From assembly GCF_002979555.1 (NCBI RefSeq), contig NZ_PCOZ01000005.1, positions 1 to 64,000 on the forward strand: 64,000 nucleotides of DNA, read 5' to 3'. The DNA is from Pseudomonas sp. MYb60 (GTDB lineage: Bacteria > Pseudomonadota > Gammaproteobacteria > Pseudomonadales > Pseudomonadaceae). The position numbers and the translations under genes were made by a program. The notes below the pieces were generated by a model, which saw only the letters and a program-made list of their open reading frames with translations, did no database searches and was not told the DNA's origin. Shown piece after piece: positions 50,638 to 59,432 of this stretch (positions are counted from its first letter, which is position 1; each line of letters starts with the position of its first letter).

Positions 50638-50659
50638 CTGCATTCCAGCATCCATGAAG

Positions 50660-52072
50660 TTATTTGTTTTGGAGCCAGCGCAGAAGCCCGGTTTTCTTGA
50701 TGGGCTGCGGTTTCTTGAGTACCACGGCCTCCCGAATGCCTTCACGCTGATGCTGCAGCTTGTCCAGGGCCAGCAACAAATCACTGCTGTGCTGCAACTG
50801 CGCGCCCAACAACGATTTCTCGATGCGAAACAAGCGCCCGCTGGTGAGGCTGCGGAACTGCCCACGGGAGCGACCTTCGGCGAGGATACCCTCCTCGCCC
50901 ATCACTTCACCGGGGCCCATGCGTCCGGCTTCCACGACCCGCTCGCCATCATGAATGGCCACGGAAACGACGCCGGTCGCAATGATCAGCAAACCATCGG
51001 CAATTTCATCGAACGCCAACAGTACCTGGTTAGCCTGAAAATCCACCGCGGTCATGGCCTCGGCCAGGCGATCGCGCTCTTCGACGCTGAGGCTGCGCAT
51101 CACCCGCGCTTCCTCCAGCAACTGACGTTGACGGCTCCAGGCGTGCGGGGCAACTCCCCAGGTGACGCCGGCGGCCTCCAGGTGTCGATGGGCGAGGTCG
51201 AACATCAGGTTGCGCACGCTGCTGCGCGCCGAACGTGAGGCGACAAACCCTTTGAGTTCATACTCGTTGAATTCCAGTTGCGAACTCTTCACGCAGACCT
51301 TGGGCGCATGCCCCGGCAACAACGCCTGGGTGCCCTGCAACGCTTTCTCCAACGCGTCCAGCACCATGCGTGGCGCCACTGCGCTGGGCACCGCGAGGCT
51401 GACGCTCACCCCGTGCACTCCGCCGGCGCGGCTGTGATTGAGGATCCTGGCCTTGGCCGCCAGGGCATTCGGCACCACGGCAACGCTGCCCGACTCGGTC
51501 TGCAAATGGGTGGAGCGCCAATCGATCTCCAGCACCTTGCCCTCCACGCCATCGATACTGATCCAGTCGTCGAGTTGATAGGGTTTGGTGGTGTTGATCA
51601 CGATCCCGCTGAACACATCGCTCAGCGTGCTTTGCACCGCCAGGCCGAAAACGATCGCCATCGCGCCCGACGTCGCCAGCAGGCCCTTGACTGGCAGTTG
51701 CAACACATAAGCTGCTGCACCGACGATGGCCACCAGGAAAATCACCGCGCCCAGCACGTCATGCAACAGGCGCGCACTCTGGCCGACGCGGGCGCTGAGG
51801 CCATGGCCGAGGATCACCGTGACGGTGCGCGCGGCAAACAACCACCAGGCGATGCCGAGTACGGTCGCCAGCAGGTTGAGCACCGCTTCGTCTGGCCACG
51901 GCGGCGGCTGCAACGGGCTAAGCCCGGCGGTCAGCATCACCCAGCAGAACAGACTGAACACCAGCACTCGCAACACCGTGCGCAGGCTGCGTCGGAGGGG
52001 GCCGAGGCATTGCCAGAGGATCAGGTCGAGCAGGATCAGGACGCCGGCGAGCAATAGAGGGTGGGTGTACAT
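50660..52072 (-). CDS. MscS-family channel fused to cyclic-nucleotide-binding domain
   Basis: 470 residues. Four to five membrane segments in the first 160 residues lead to the pore and beta domain signature (AMAIVFGLAVQSTLSDVFSGIVINTTKPYQLDDWISIDGVEGKVLEIDWRST). After the MscS alpha/beta region comes a Crp-type cNMP domain (~335-440: RSLSVEERDRLAEAMTAVDFQANQVLLAFDEIADGLLIIATG, GPGEVMGEEGIL). The arginine expected after GE in the phosphate cassette lies in an unusual setting, so cAMP/cGMP binding should be tested. bCNG-type channels of this family are gated by cyclic nucleotides rather than tension. The start overlaps the LysR gene's 3' end by 37 bp. Confidence 0.88.
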   Translation of the reverse strand: MYTHPLLLAGVLILLDLILWQCLGPLRRSLRTVLRVLVFSLFCWVMLTAGLSPLQPPPWPDEAVLNLLATVLGIAWWLFAARTVTVILGHGLSARVGQSARLLHDVLGAVIFLVAIVGAAAYVLQLPVKGLLATSGAMAIVFGLAVQSTLSDVFSGIVINTTKPYQLDDWISIDGVEGKVLEIDWRSTHLQTESGSVAVVPNALAAKARILNHSRAGGVHGVSVSLAVPSAVAPRMVLDALEKALQGTQALLPGHAPKVCVKSSQLEFNEYELKGFVASRSARSSVRNLMFDLAHRHLEAAGVTWGVAPHAWSRQRQLLEEARVMRSLSVEERDRLAEAMTAVDFQANQVLLAFDEIADGLLIIATGVVSVAIHDGERVVEAGRMGPGEVMGEEGILAEGRSRGQFRSLTSGRLFRIEKSLLGAQLQHSSDLLLALDKLQHQREGIREAVVLKKPQPIKKTGLLRWLQNK

Positions 52073-53064
52073 GGCGAATGTTCCTCAACGGTTGGGGTGT
52101 GGTGAGAGAGCTTGCTCGCCAGGGAGGGAACACCCACCACAGACAGTGTGCTCACCACCGCCTCCCCCAGAACCACACTGCATCGCGCCCGCAACCAGCG
52201 CTCTGCAGGATCGTTATGAGTGGTGCCGCGCCAGACCAGCGCCAGTTCCTGCTCAGGCAGTGCCAGCGGCACCGGCTGCGCGCGTAGCCCTCCGACGCCC
52301 GCCATGGCACGGGCGACGTAATCGGGCACGACGGCGAGCAGGTCGCTGTCGGCCAGCAATACCGGCAAGGCACTGAACTGCGGCACCGTGAGCACCACTT
52401 TGCGCTGGCGGCCCATCAGGCACAGCGCACGGTCAGCGTCGTCGATCACATTGCCCATGGACGACACCACCGCATGGGGCCGCTGGCAGAATTCCTCCAG
52501 GCCCAGTTCCCCCGGCCGCGTATCCGCGCGCAGCAACATCGGGCGCATCGGCCGCAGGCTTTTGCGCCGTGCGTTCGCCGGCAATTCCTGGGTGTGGCTG
52601 ATGCCCAGGGAGATCTCGCCACTGGTCAGCAGTTGGGACATCTGCCAATGATCGGCGCGGCGCACCACCAGGGTCATGTTCGGCGCCTCGATGCGCAGGC
52701 GCCGCAGCAGGCTGGGCAGCAGCGCATATTCCACATCATCCGACAGGCCGATATGGAAGGTCGCCTCGCTGGTCGCCGGGTTGAACGCCTGGCAGCGACT
52801 CAGCGCTGCCGCGATGCTGTCGAGCGCCGGCCCGAGGTTGCTGAAGATTTCTTCGGCACGGGACGTCGGCTGCATCAGCCGGCCGGCTCGGATGAAGAGC
52901 GGGTCATCGAACATCAGCCGCAGGCGGCCCAGGGCACTGCTGATGGTCGGCTGGCCGAGGAACAGCTTCTCGCCAACGCGGCTGACATTGCGCTCATGCA
53001 TCATCGACTCGAACACCACCAACAAGTTGATGTCAGCACGACGCAGGTCATTTCTGTTCATCAT
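52036..53064 (-). CDS. LysR-family transcriptional regulator
   Basis: 342 residues. N-terminal winged helix-turn-helix (LRRADINLLVVFESMMHERNVSRVGEKLFLGQPTISSALGRLRLMFDDPLFIR) and substrate-binding domain (FHIGLSDDVEYALLPSLLRRLRIEAPN). The wHTH and FxR...P pattern puts it in the NodD/LeuO-like branch. ATG at 53064 has GGTGG upstream; a GTG three codons earlier is also in frame. Divergent from the histidine-kinase gene, with two ATACC-type motifs in the shared gap. Confidence 0.9.
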   Translation of the reverse strand: MMNRNDLRRADINLLVVFESMMHERNVSRVGEKLFLGQPTISSALGRLRLMFDDPLFIRAGRLMQPTSRAEEIFSNLGPALDSIAAALSRCQAFNPATSEATFHIGLSDDVEYALLPSLLRRLRIEAPNMTLVVRRADHWQMSQLLTSGEISLGISHTQELPANARRKSLRPMRPMLLRADTRPGELGLEEFCQRPHAVVSSMGNVIDDADRALCLMGRQRKVVLTVPQFSALPVLLADSDLLAVVPDYVARAMAGVGGLRAQPVPLALPEQELALVWRGTTHNDPAERWLRARCSVVLGEAVVSTLSVVGVPSLASKLSHHTPTVEEHSPCTPTLYCSPAS

Positions 53065-53135
53065 GTCAGCCACCCGGCCCAGGGCCTTGGAGAGAAATAA
53101 GAGGCCTCAGGTTAGGGCCGGGCGTGCGTCTCTCG

Positions 53136-53169
53136 TACCTGGGGTCAGCGTGGTCATACCTGGGTATAG
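53136..53169. promoter_or_regulatory. Tandem TACC...TATAG motifs in the LysR/kinase divergent gap
   Basis: TACCTGGGGT at 53136 and ATACCTGGGTATAG at 53156; the two TACC starts are 21 bp (two helical turns) apart. The 14-bp form ATACC-N4-TATAG recurs exactly at two further places in this locus, so this is a candidate operator for the FixJ-type regulator or the LysR protein. Confidence 0.55.
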
Positions 53170-53297
53170 GCAGCCCACATCCAGACAGGGCGTGGCAGGA
53201 TTTCAGGGTTTTGTGTCCTACTCGTTGAGAAAGGATGCTTTTAAAGTAACTGACCCCTGCTCCACCCTCGATAACAACAATGGAGTGCCTGAACGCC

Positions 53298-54836
53298 ATG
53301 AAAATCACCGTTCCCGCGAGTGCGCGTCGCGAACAGTCATGGTTGACCGGCCTCTGGGACCGGTTGCTGTTCACGCCGCGCCAGGCCCGTTCCCGTGGGG
53401 CGTTCGGCATCAGCCCGACGCCGTTGGTCAACGCCCTCGGCTGGGTCGTGGGGTTGGTGGTGGCCTGCGGGATCTTCGTGATCAACTCCGAGACCCACAC
53501 CGACTGGGCGCCGACCCTGCTCTACATCACGTTGCTGCTGATGGCGGCCAACCTGTTTTCGATCAATGTGGTGATCGGCGTCGCGCTGTTTTCCATCGGG
53601 CTGCTCACGGCGCTGTTCCTGTACAACGGCAACTATGAGCGCTGGGACGCGGTCACCGGTTTCTTCCGCTGCCTCACCGCGCTGTCGGCCATCACCTTCC
53701 TGGCGCTGCGCAGCAAGTACGCCGCAGACAGCCTGCGCCACAACGAGGCCTACCTGATCGGCGCACAGCGCTTGAGCCAGACCGGCAGCGTGAGTTTTCG
53801 TGGCGACAATGACGTGATGTCCTGGTCCGAGGAGCTGGCGCGGATCTTCGAGTACCCCTATTCGCAGGCACCTACCGCTGCGATGGTGCTGGCGCGCACG
53901 CACCCCGACGACCTGCACCTGGCCCACGCCGTGTTTGCACAGGCGCTCAAGCAAGTCCCCTTGATCGAGGTCAAGCACCGCTTGTTGATGCCGGACGGGC
54001 GGGTCAAACACATTCACATGATCGCCAGCCCGGTGGAGACTCGCGGCCATTTCGAATACCTGGGCGCGGTCAAGGACATCACCGCCGACAAGCTCGCCGA
54101 AGAAGCCTTGTTCCATGCCCAGAGCCAGTTGGCCCACGTCACCCGCATCACCTCGCTGGGCGAACTCGCGGCCTCGATTGCCCACGAGGTCAATCAGCCG
54201 CTGACCGCCATCACCAGCAGCGGCGAAGCGTGCCGACGCTGGCTGGACCGTGCCGTGCCGGACCTCAACGAAGCGCGCCAGTCCCTGGACCGCATCGTCT
54301 CCAGCGCCACCCGCGCCAGCGAGGTGATCAGCCGCATCCGCGCGCTGTCGCGCAAATGCGACCCGCTGCGCAAGCCCGAATCCCTCGACGCCATCGTCAA
54401 CGAAACCCTGGGCCTGGTGCACCACGAACTGTCCCGCCACAAAGTGCGCAGCCGCGTGGAGCTGACCACCCTCGACGCCCGGATCAATGCTGACCGGGTG
54501 CAACTGCAACAGGTGATCATCAACCTGGTGATCAACGCCTGCCACGCCATGGACACCATCACGCCGCGCCAGCGCTTGCTGCAAGTGCGCACCTGGGTGG
54601 AAGGGCATGAGGTGCTGCTGGAAGTCACCGACCAGGGGATCGGCATCGACGCCGCCTCGATGCCCACCCTGTTCCAACCTTTCTACACCACCAAACCCGA
54701 GGGACTGGGCATGGGCCTGTCGATCTGCCGTTCGATCATCGACTTCCACGGTGGCCGCCTGTGGGCGACCAGTGCGCCGGGCCCGGGCACTTCGTTCACC
54801 TGCGCCCTGCCCCTGCTGGCCGAGGAGGCCCCATGA
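53298..54836 (+). CDS. Membrane sensor histidine kinase, FixL-like
   Basis: 512 residues from the second ATG (GGAG 12 nt upstream); the first at 53280 adds six residues. Four membrane helices (~40-140), a PAS_3 domain (~150-265: GSVSFRGDNDVMSWSEELARIFEY to DITADKLAEEAL), a HisKA domain with His296 in SIAHEVNQPLTAI, and HATPase_c (VIINLVINACHAM, DQGIGI, GLGMGLSICRSI). The NQPLTAI H-box puts it with the FixL/DctB/StyS-like kinases. The partner regulator starts inside its last codons. Stimulus not predictable. Confidence 0.9.
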   Translation: MKITVPASARREQSWLTGLWDRLLFTPRQARSRGAFGISPTPLVNALGWVVGLVVACGIFVINSETHTDWAPTLLYITLLLMAANLFSINVVIGVALFSIGLLTALFLYNGNYERWDAVTGFFRCLTALSAITFLALRSKYAADSLRHNEAYLIGAQRLSQTGSVSFRGDNDVMSWSEELARIFEYPYSQAPTAAMVLARTHPDDLHLAHAVFAQALKQVPLIEVKHRLLMPDGRVKHIHMIASPVETRGHFEYLGAVKDITADKLAEEALFHAQSQLAHVTRITSLGELAASIAHEVNQPLTAITSSGEACRRWLDRAVPDLNEARQSLDRIVSSATRASEVISRIRALSRKCDPLRKPESLDAIVNETLGLVHHELSRHKVRSRVELTTLDARINADRVQLQQVIINLVINACHAMDTITPRQRLLQVRTWVEGHEVLLEVTDQGIGIDAASMPTLFQPFYTTKPEGLGMGLSICRSIIDFHGGRLWATSAPGPGTSFTCALPLLAEEAP

Positions 54837-55483
54837 ACGATCTTCACCCGATGAACCGGGTCATCAGCCACGAGCCGTGGGTGTACATCGTCGATGACGA
54901 CCGACCCTTGCGCGAATCCCTCGGCAGCCTGTTGCGCTCGGTAGGCTTGCAGGTGCAGCTCTTTGCCTCGGCGGCCGAGTTCATGGGTTTTCCACGCCCG
55001 GACCTGCCCAGTTGCCTGGTGCTGGACGTGCGCCTGCAAGGCACCAGCGGCCTGGATTTCCAGAACGAATTGGTGGCGGCGCAGATCAACCTGCCGATTG
55101 TGTTCATGACCGGCCACGGCGACATCGCCATGACCGTGCGCGCGATGAAGGCCGGCGCAGTGGACTTCCTGGCCAAGCCGTTTCGTGAGCAGGACCTGAT
55201 CGACGCCGTGTGCGCCGCCCACACCCGGGACAAGGCCCGACGCGAAGCCGAACGTGGCAGCGACGCCCTGCGCAGCCGCTACGCCACCCTCACGCCCCGC
55301 GAGCAGACGGTGATGGCCCTGGCGGCCTCCGGCCTGATGAACAAGCAGATTGCCGGCGAGATCGGCCTGAGCGAGATCACCGTGAAGATTCATCGCGGCC
55401 AGGCCATGCGCAAGATGGTTGCGCGTTCGTTCGCCGACCTGGTACGCATGGCGCAGGCCCTGGGTATCGCGGTTAAGCCGTGA
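54833..55483 (+). CDS. FixJ/NarL-type response regulator
   Basis: 216 residues. Receiver domain with acidic pocket VYIVDDDRPLRESL and phosphoacceptor Asp65 (CLVLDVRLQG), conserved Lys in FLAKPF, then a LuxR-type helix-turn-helix (TLTPREQTVMALAASGLMNKQIAGEIGLSEITVKIHRGQAMRKM). The ATG overlaps the kinase stop (ATGA). Likely binds the ATACC-N4-TATAG sites around the locus (inference; FixJ/NarL-type proteins bind short inverted heptamers). Confidence 0.91.
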   Translation: MNDLHPMNRVISHEPWVYIVDDDRPLRESLGSLLRSVGLQVQLFASAAEFMGFPRPDLPSCLVLDVRLQGTSGLDFQNELVAAQINLPIVFMTGHGDIAMTVRAMKAGAVDFLAKPFREQDLIDAVCAAHTRDKARREAERGSDALRSRYATLTPREQTVMALAASGLMNKQIAGEIGLSEITVKIHRGQAMRKMVARSFADLVRMAQALGIAVKP

Positions 55484-55490
55484 GACGGGT

Positions 55491-55504
55491 ATACCCACGT
55501 ATAG
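55491..55504. promoter_or_regulatory. ATACC-N4-TATAG motif upstream of stand-alone receiver gene
   Basis: ATACCCACGTATAG, same 14-bp form and spacing as the motif in the kinase and oxidoreductase promoters. 8 bp after the response-regulator stop and about 80 bp before the receiver gene. Confidence 0.5.
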
Positions 55505-55585
55505 TATTTTGCCGGTGGGGACGGCGTATCTTGAGGTAATGGCGGGTTGCTTCCATGTGCAGCCCGATAGCCTCCAGGTATTGAA

Positions 55586-55954
55586 ATGTCCGACACGAAG
55601 ATAATTGCCATCGTCGATGATGATGAATCGGTGCGCATGGCATTGGATGGGTTGCTGCGTTCCAACGGCTACACCGTCCGGCTCTACGCCAACGCCGAGG
55701 CCTACCTCGGCTCCGATGGCCCAGGCGTCACGGCCTGCCTGATCAGCGATATCCAGATGCCCGGCCTGAGCGGCATTCAATTGTATGAAACCCTGCACGA
55801 CCGGGGCATTCGCCTGCCGGTGATCTTCATCACTGGCTACCCTGGCCCGCCGCCGACCATCGACCCGGCCCTGCCGTCGCCCGTGGCGTTCTTTCCCAAA
55901 CCGTTTCCCTGCGGGCAATTGATGGCCTGCCTCGAAGAGGTGCTGGGCCGTTAA
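55586..55954 (+). CDS. Stand-alone receiver domain protein
   Basis: 122 residues, receiver only. IIAIVDDDESVRMALDG, phosphoacceptor Asp55 in CLISDIQMPGLSG, VIFITGY and a Lys in FFPKPF. No output domain, so it may compete for phosphate from the kinase, or act by protein contact. The same acidic pocket sequence appears in the adjacent FixJ-type regulator, so it could be phosphorylated by the same kinase. It ends at the next ATACC motif. Confidence 0.88.
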   Translation: MSDTKIIAIVDDDESVRMALDGLLRSNGYTVRLYANAEAYLGSDGPGVTACLISDIQMPGLSGIQLYETLHDRGIRLPVIFITGYPGPPPTIDPALPSPVAFFPKPFPCGQLMACLEEVLGR

Positions 55955-55989
55955 TACCTTGGTATAGCGGCCTCACACCTAGGCATGCC
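55954..55989. promoter_or_regulatory. Tandem ATACC motifs upstream of flavoprotein gene
   Basis: ATACCTTGGTATAG at 55954 and a weaker ACACCTAGGCATG at 55975, again 21 bp apart, the same spacing as the pair in the kinase promoter. About 100 bp ahead of the NDH-2-like gene. Confidence 0.55.
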
Positions 55990-56087
55990 CGCAATGACCC
56001 TTGGTAGAAGTGTTCGAGGATCACGGCCTGGTTAGTCTTGTTTCACACGGTCTCACTCACGCAAACATGACGCTCCAGGAGCAAACC

Positions 56088-57287
56088 ATGAAACAGCACA
56101 TTCTTATCATTGGCGCAGGGTTCGGTGGTGTCTGGAGCGCATTGAGCGCGGCCCGCCTGCTGGACAAACATGACCGCAACGACGTACAGATCAGCCTGTT
56201 GGCCCCACAACCGGAGCTGCGTATCCGCCCACGGTTCTACGAGGCCGACGTGCACACCATGATGGCGCCGCTCGGTCCATTGTTCGACGCGGTGGGCGTG
56301 AACTTTGTGGAAGGCGCGGCAGACAGCATCGACGAAAACGGCAAGCAGGTGACCTATCGCGATGCAGCCGGCACCTCCACCACGATCACCTACGACCGCC
56401 TGGTGCTGGCCGCCGGCAGTCGCCTGAATCGCCCACAGATGCCAGGCATCGAACATGTCTTCAATGTGGACCAGATTGAAGATGCCTCGCGCCTTGAATC
56501 CCACATCAAGGCGTTGAAACACCAGCCTGACAGCGCCGCGCGCAATACCGTGGTAGTGGCCGGCGGTGGTTTTACCGGGATCGAGACCGCCACCGAAATG
56601 CCGGCACGGTTGCGTGAAGCGTTGGGCAACAACGCCAACGTCCGCGTGATCGTGGTGGACCGTGGCCCGCAGATTGCCGCGTCCATGGGCGATGGCATTC
56701 GTCCCTCGATCATCGAGGCCAGCAATGAACTGGGCCTGGAATGGGTGCTGAACACCTCGGTGGCGTCGGTGGATGCCGGTGGCGTGACCCTGGCGGACGG
56801 GCAGCGGATTGAATCGAGCACGGTGATCTGGACCATCGGTTTCCGCGCCAACCCGCTCACCGAGCAGGTCAGCGGCACCCGCGATCCCCAAGGCCGCCTG
56901 CACGTGGACGGTACTCTCAAAGTGAAAGGCCAGGCCGACGTGTTCGCCGCGGGCGACGTGGCCTACGCCGCCACCGATGAACTGGGCAACTTCGCCGGCA
57001 TGTCCTGCCAGCACGCCATTGCCCTGGGCCGCTACGCCGGCAACAACGTCGCCGCCGACCTGATCGGCGTGGCACCGATGACCTACAGCCAGCCCAAGTA
57101 CGTCACCTGCCTGGACCTCGGTGCCTGGGGCGCCGTGTTTACCGAAGGTTGGGACCGCCAGCTCAAGCTGGTTGGCCAGGAAGCCAAGGAACTCAAGCAC
57201 CAGATCAACACCGTGTGGATCTACCCACCGGCAGCCGACCGCACCGCCGCGCTGGCAGCGGCAGACCCGTTGATCCCCGTGGCCTGA
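56088..57287 (+). CDS. NDH-2-like FAD/NAD(P)-dependent oxidoreductase
   Basis: 399 residues. FAD-binding HILIIGAGFGGVWSALSAARLLDKH, second nucleotide site NTVVVAGGGFTGIETATEMPARL, and the FAD ribityl motif VFAAGDVAYA. RIRPRFYEADVH and the WIYPP ending are typical of type II NADH dehydrogenases and relatives (TIGR-type NDH-2/SQR superfamily). No clear C-terminal membrane helix. AGGAG 6 nt before the ATG. Preceded by the tandem ATACC motifs, so it is a likely target of the FixJ-type system. Confidence 0.88.
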   Translation: MKQHILIIGAGFGGVWSALSAARLLDKHDRNDVQISLLAPQPELRIRPRFYEADVHTMMAPLGPLFDAVGVNFVEGAADSIDENGKQVTYRDAAGTSTTITYDRLVLAAGSRLNRPQMPGIEHVFNVDQIEDASRLESHIKALKHQPDSAARNTVVVAGGGFTGIETATEMPARLREALGNNANVRVIVVDRGPQIAASMGDGIRPSIIEASNELGLEWVLNTSVASVDAGGVTLADGQRIESSTVIWTIGFRANPLTEQVSGTRDPQGRLHVDGTLKVKGQADVFAAGDVAYAATDELGNFAGMSCQHAIALGRYAGNNVAADLIGVAPMTYSQPKYVTCLDLGAWGAVFTEGWDRQLKLVGQEAKELKHQINTVWIYPPAADRTAALAAADPLIPVA

Positions 57288-57343
57288 TTCACCCCATCCC
57301 TAACCGGGCAGCTTGCTCCTTGCTTGCCCCGGTCACTCCCGAG

Positions 57344-57378
57344 CGCCCGCCAATGTTATTTCGGCGGGCGTTTTTTTT
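57344..57378 (+). terminator. Rho-independent terminator
   Basis: CGCCCGCC and GGCGGGCG form an 8-bp perfect stem around an 11-nt loop, followed by TTTTTTTT. It ends the flavoprotein transcript. Confidence 0.92.
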
Positions 57379-57486
57379 GCTGTGAGTTTGGCCAAATGTG
57401 GGAAGAGACTTGCTGCGGTGAATGGACTTCGTGTGTCGACAGGCTTCTTGCAGTACGCAGGCGGTGCGAAGCAGCCCCTTTGGCAC
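57379..57486. other. No gene seen between terminator and MFS gene
   Basis: This stretch contains a partial AATGTGGGAAGAGACTTGCTG piece related to the intergenic repeat and otherwise nothing I can support. Confidence 0.4.
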
Positions 57487-58668
57487 TCAAGTTGGCACAC
57501 CCTGCCCAAACCGCCGAATCGCCAGGCAATACCCGATCAACGCCAGCGCCGCCAGCAAGCCGCCCGCCGCGCCGATCCAGGCGAAGCCGAAATGGCTGCC
57601 GACCCAACTGCCCATCAATGCACCGCCGCCGATGCCGATGTTGTAGATGCCGGAGAACATCGCCATGGCCACGTCGGTGGCGTCTGGCGCCAGCACCAGT
57701 ACCTTGGACTGCATGGCCAGGCCGAAGCCCATGATCGCCATGCCCCAGAACACACTCAGCCCCACCAGGTAGGATTCGGCGCCGCTCAACGGCAGCATCA
57801 GCGCCAGACATCCGGCCAGGATGAAGACCGCGCCGACCACGAACACGTGCGGGTTGAAGCGGTGCACCAGGCTGAACAGCAGCGAGCCGATGATGCCCGC
57901 GCCGCCGAACACCAGCAGGATCAGGGTCACGGCACTGCCGTCCATGCCGGCCACGCCCTCGACAAAGGGTTCGATGTAGCTGTAGGCGGTGAATTGGGCG
58001 GTGACGGTCATGGCCGTCAGCACGTACAGCGCCACCAGCGCCGGGCGCTTGAACAGCAGCGGCAGGCTGCGCAGGGAGCCGGAGTTCTGGCTCGGCAGCA
58101 GCGGCAAGGTGCGCGCCAGCCAGAACACCAGCGCCGCCGCGAACGCGCCAATCACCAGGAAGGTGGTGCGCCAGCCCATGGCTTCACCGAGCAGGCGGCC
58201 CAGCGGAATGCCCAAGACCATCGCCAGTGAGGTGCCGGTGGCCAGCAGGCCCAGGGCCTGGACCTGCTTGCCTTCCGGCGCCAGGCGCACGGCCAGGGAC
58301 GCGGTGATCGACCAGAACAGCGCATGGGACAGCGCGATGCCGACCCGACTGACCATCAGCAAGCCAAAACTGTTGGCCACGCTGGAGAGCACATGGCTGG
58401 CGATGAACATGCAGAACAGCACGATCAGCAATTTGCGCCGCTCGATATTACGGGTCAGCAGCATCACCGGCAGCGAAGTCAGGGACACGATCCACGCATA
58501 GATAGTGAGCATCAGGCCGACGCTGGAAACGGGCATCTCGAAGCTGGCCCCAATGGCGCTGAGCAGCCCGACAGGGACGAATTCGGTGGTGTTGAATACA
58601 AAGGCGGCCAACGCGAGTGCGATGACCGGTTGCCAGTTGGCTTGGGGCGTTGCGGCTGAAATGCTCAT
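57487..58668 (-). CDS. MFS sugar-efflux transporter, SotB-like
   Basis: 393 residues (SotB 396), 12 membrane segments. [57 protein letters not shown] and [19 protein letters not shown] are characteristic of the DHA1 sugar-efflux (SotB/SetA-type) group. The export substrate could be sugars or drugs. ATG at 58668 begins MSISAATP. Confidence 0.88.
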   Translation of the reverse strand: MSISAATPQANWQPVIALALAAFVFNTTEFVPVGLLSAIGASFEMPVSSVGLMLTIYAWIVSLTSLPVMLLTRNIERRKLLIVLFCMFIASHVLSSVANSFGLLMVSRVGIALSHALFWSITASLAVRLAPEGKQVQALGLLATGTSLAMVLGIPLGRLLGEAMGWRTTFLVIGAFAAALVFWLARTLPLLPSQNSGSLRSLPLLFKRPALVALYVLTAMTVTAQFTAYSYIEPFVEGVAGMDGSAVTLILLVFGGAGIIGSLLFSLVHRFNPHVFVVGAVFILAGCLALMLPLSGAESYLVGLSVFWGMAIMGFGLAMQSKVLVLAPDATDVAMAMFSGIYNIGIGGGALMGSWVGSHFGFAWIGAAGGLLAALALIGYCLAIRRFGQGVPT

Positions 58669-58791
58669 TGAAGGGCGCGGTACTCGGACGATGATCAAAC
58701 GGCCACCCAGGACAAGCGCCGCCGCCGAGCATTCTATAGGTTTCTCGACGGTCTGTTGACGCTCATCCTGCGTTACATCAGCGCACGCCGA

Positions 58792-59151
58792 TCAAGGCGC
58801 GATCAGGGTGACCACGTAGGCCCCCGACTGAATGGGTTTTCCGACGGAATCCACCAGCACATACCGCTGGTCGTAATATCGGCCGGTACCACTGTCGGCG
58901 ATCAATTTGACGTTGACCGGTGCCTTGCCCAACGCTTGCACACTGTGAACAGTGCGTACATCGAACTGGTTGCCGCGAAATGCCTGGGGGCAGCCCTTCA
59001 ACTCAATCGCTGAAACACCGGACACCGCCGCCTCACAGCCCGGTTCGACAATACTGCCGCGAAACTGAATGACACCTCCGGACGCCGCCAGGCAGCCTCC
59101 CGTCCATACCGCAAGAAAGCCGGTAACCCATGACCAACGTTTGACGTTCAT
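58792..59151 (-). CDS. Fimbrial-subunit-like small exported protein
   Basis: 119 residues; signal peptide MNVKRWSWVTGFLAVWTGGCLA. The mature start GGVIQFRGSIVEPGCEAAVSG and the paired cysteines (Cys40ish and GCPQAF) resemble type 1 fimbrial subunits, and the C-terminus GAYVVTLIAP is like the beta-strand ending of such subunits. AAGGAG precedes the ATG. No chaperone or usher gene is next to it, so secretion and assembly would need genes elsewhere. It follows the EAL/half-receiver genes by 77 bp. Confidence 0.72.
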   Translation of the reverse strand: MNVKRWSWVTGFLAVWTGGCLAASGGVIQFRGSIVEPGCEAAVSGVSAIELKGCPQAFRGNQFDVRTVHSVQALGKAPVNVKLIADSGTGRYYDQRYVLVDSVGKPIQSGAYVVTLIAP

Positions 59152-59228
59152 GTCGCTGCTCCTTCTTGCTGGGGTCGTTATGAAGGTCATCGACACGTTG
59201 GGCACAGACTTTAGGCCCTGCGCGCGCG

Positions 59229-59432
59229 TTAACGCATAGTCGCGGCAAGGTCTGGGTTGATCACCACCAGGTCGAAACGCAGGTTGCCGTAGTCCAGCAG
59301 CGCGCGCATCTCGTCCAGGCTCGAGACTGGCGCGATGGCGTAGTAACCCTGGCGATTGAAATCCCGCTCCAGACGCAGGCGCTCATGGTGCCGGGGGTCG
59401 ACGATCATGATGCGCAGGTTCTTCTTGATCAT
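59229..59432 (-). CDS. 67-residue half-receiver domain protein
   Basis: Begins MIKKNLRIMIVDPRHHERLRLERDFNRQG, the start of a receiver domain, and stops after the third strand (LVVINPDLAATMR), just about where the phosphoacceptor Asp and the rest of the domain should follow. GGAG is well placed and the ATG overlaps the EAL gene stop (ATGA), so it is translated. Only one acidic residue of the pocket is clear (IVDP instead of IVDD). Either a truncated regulator or a deliberately small one. Confidence 0.62.
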   Translation of the reverse strand: MIKKNLRIMIVDPRHHERLRLERDFNRQGYYAIAPVSSLDEMRALLDYGNLRFDLVVINPDLAATMR

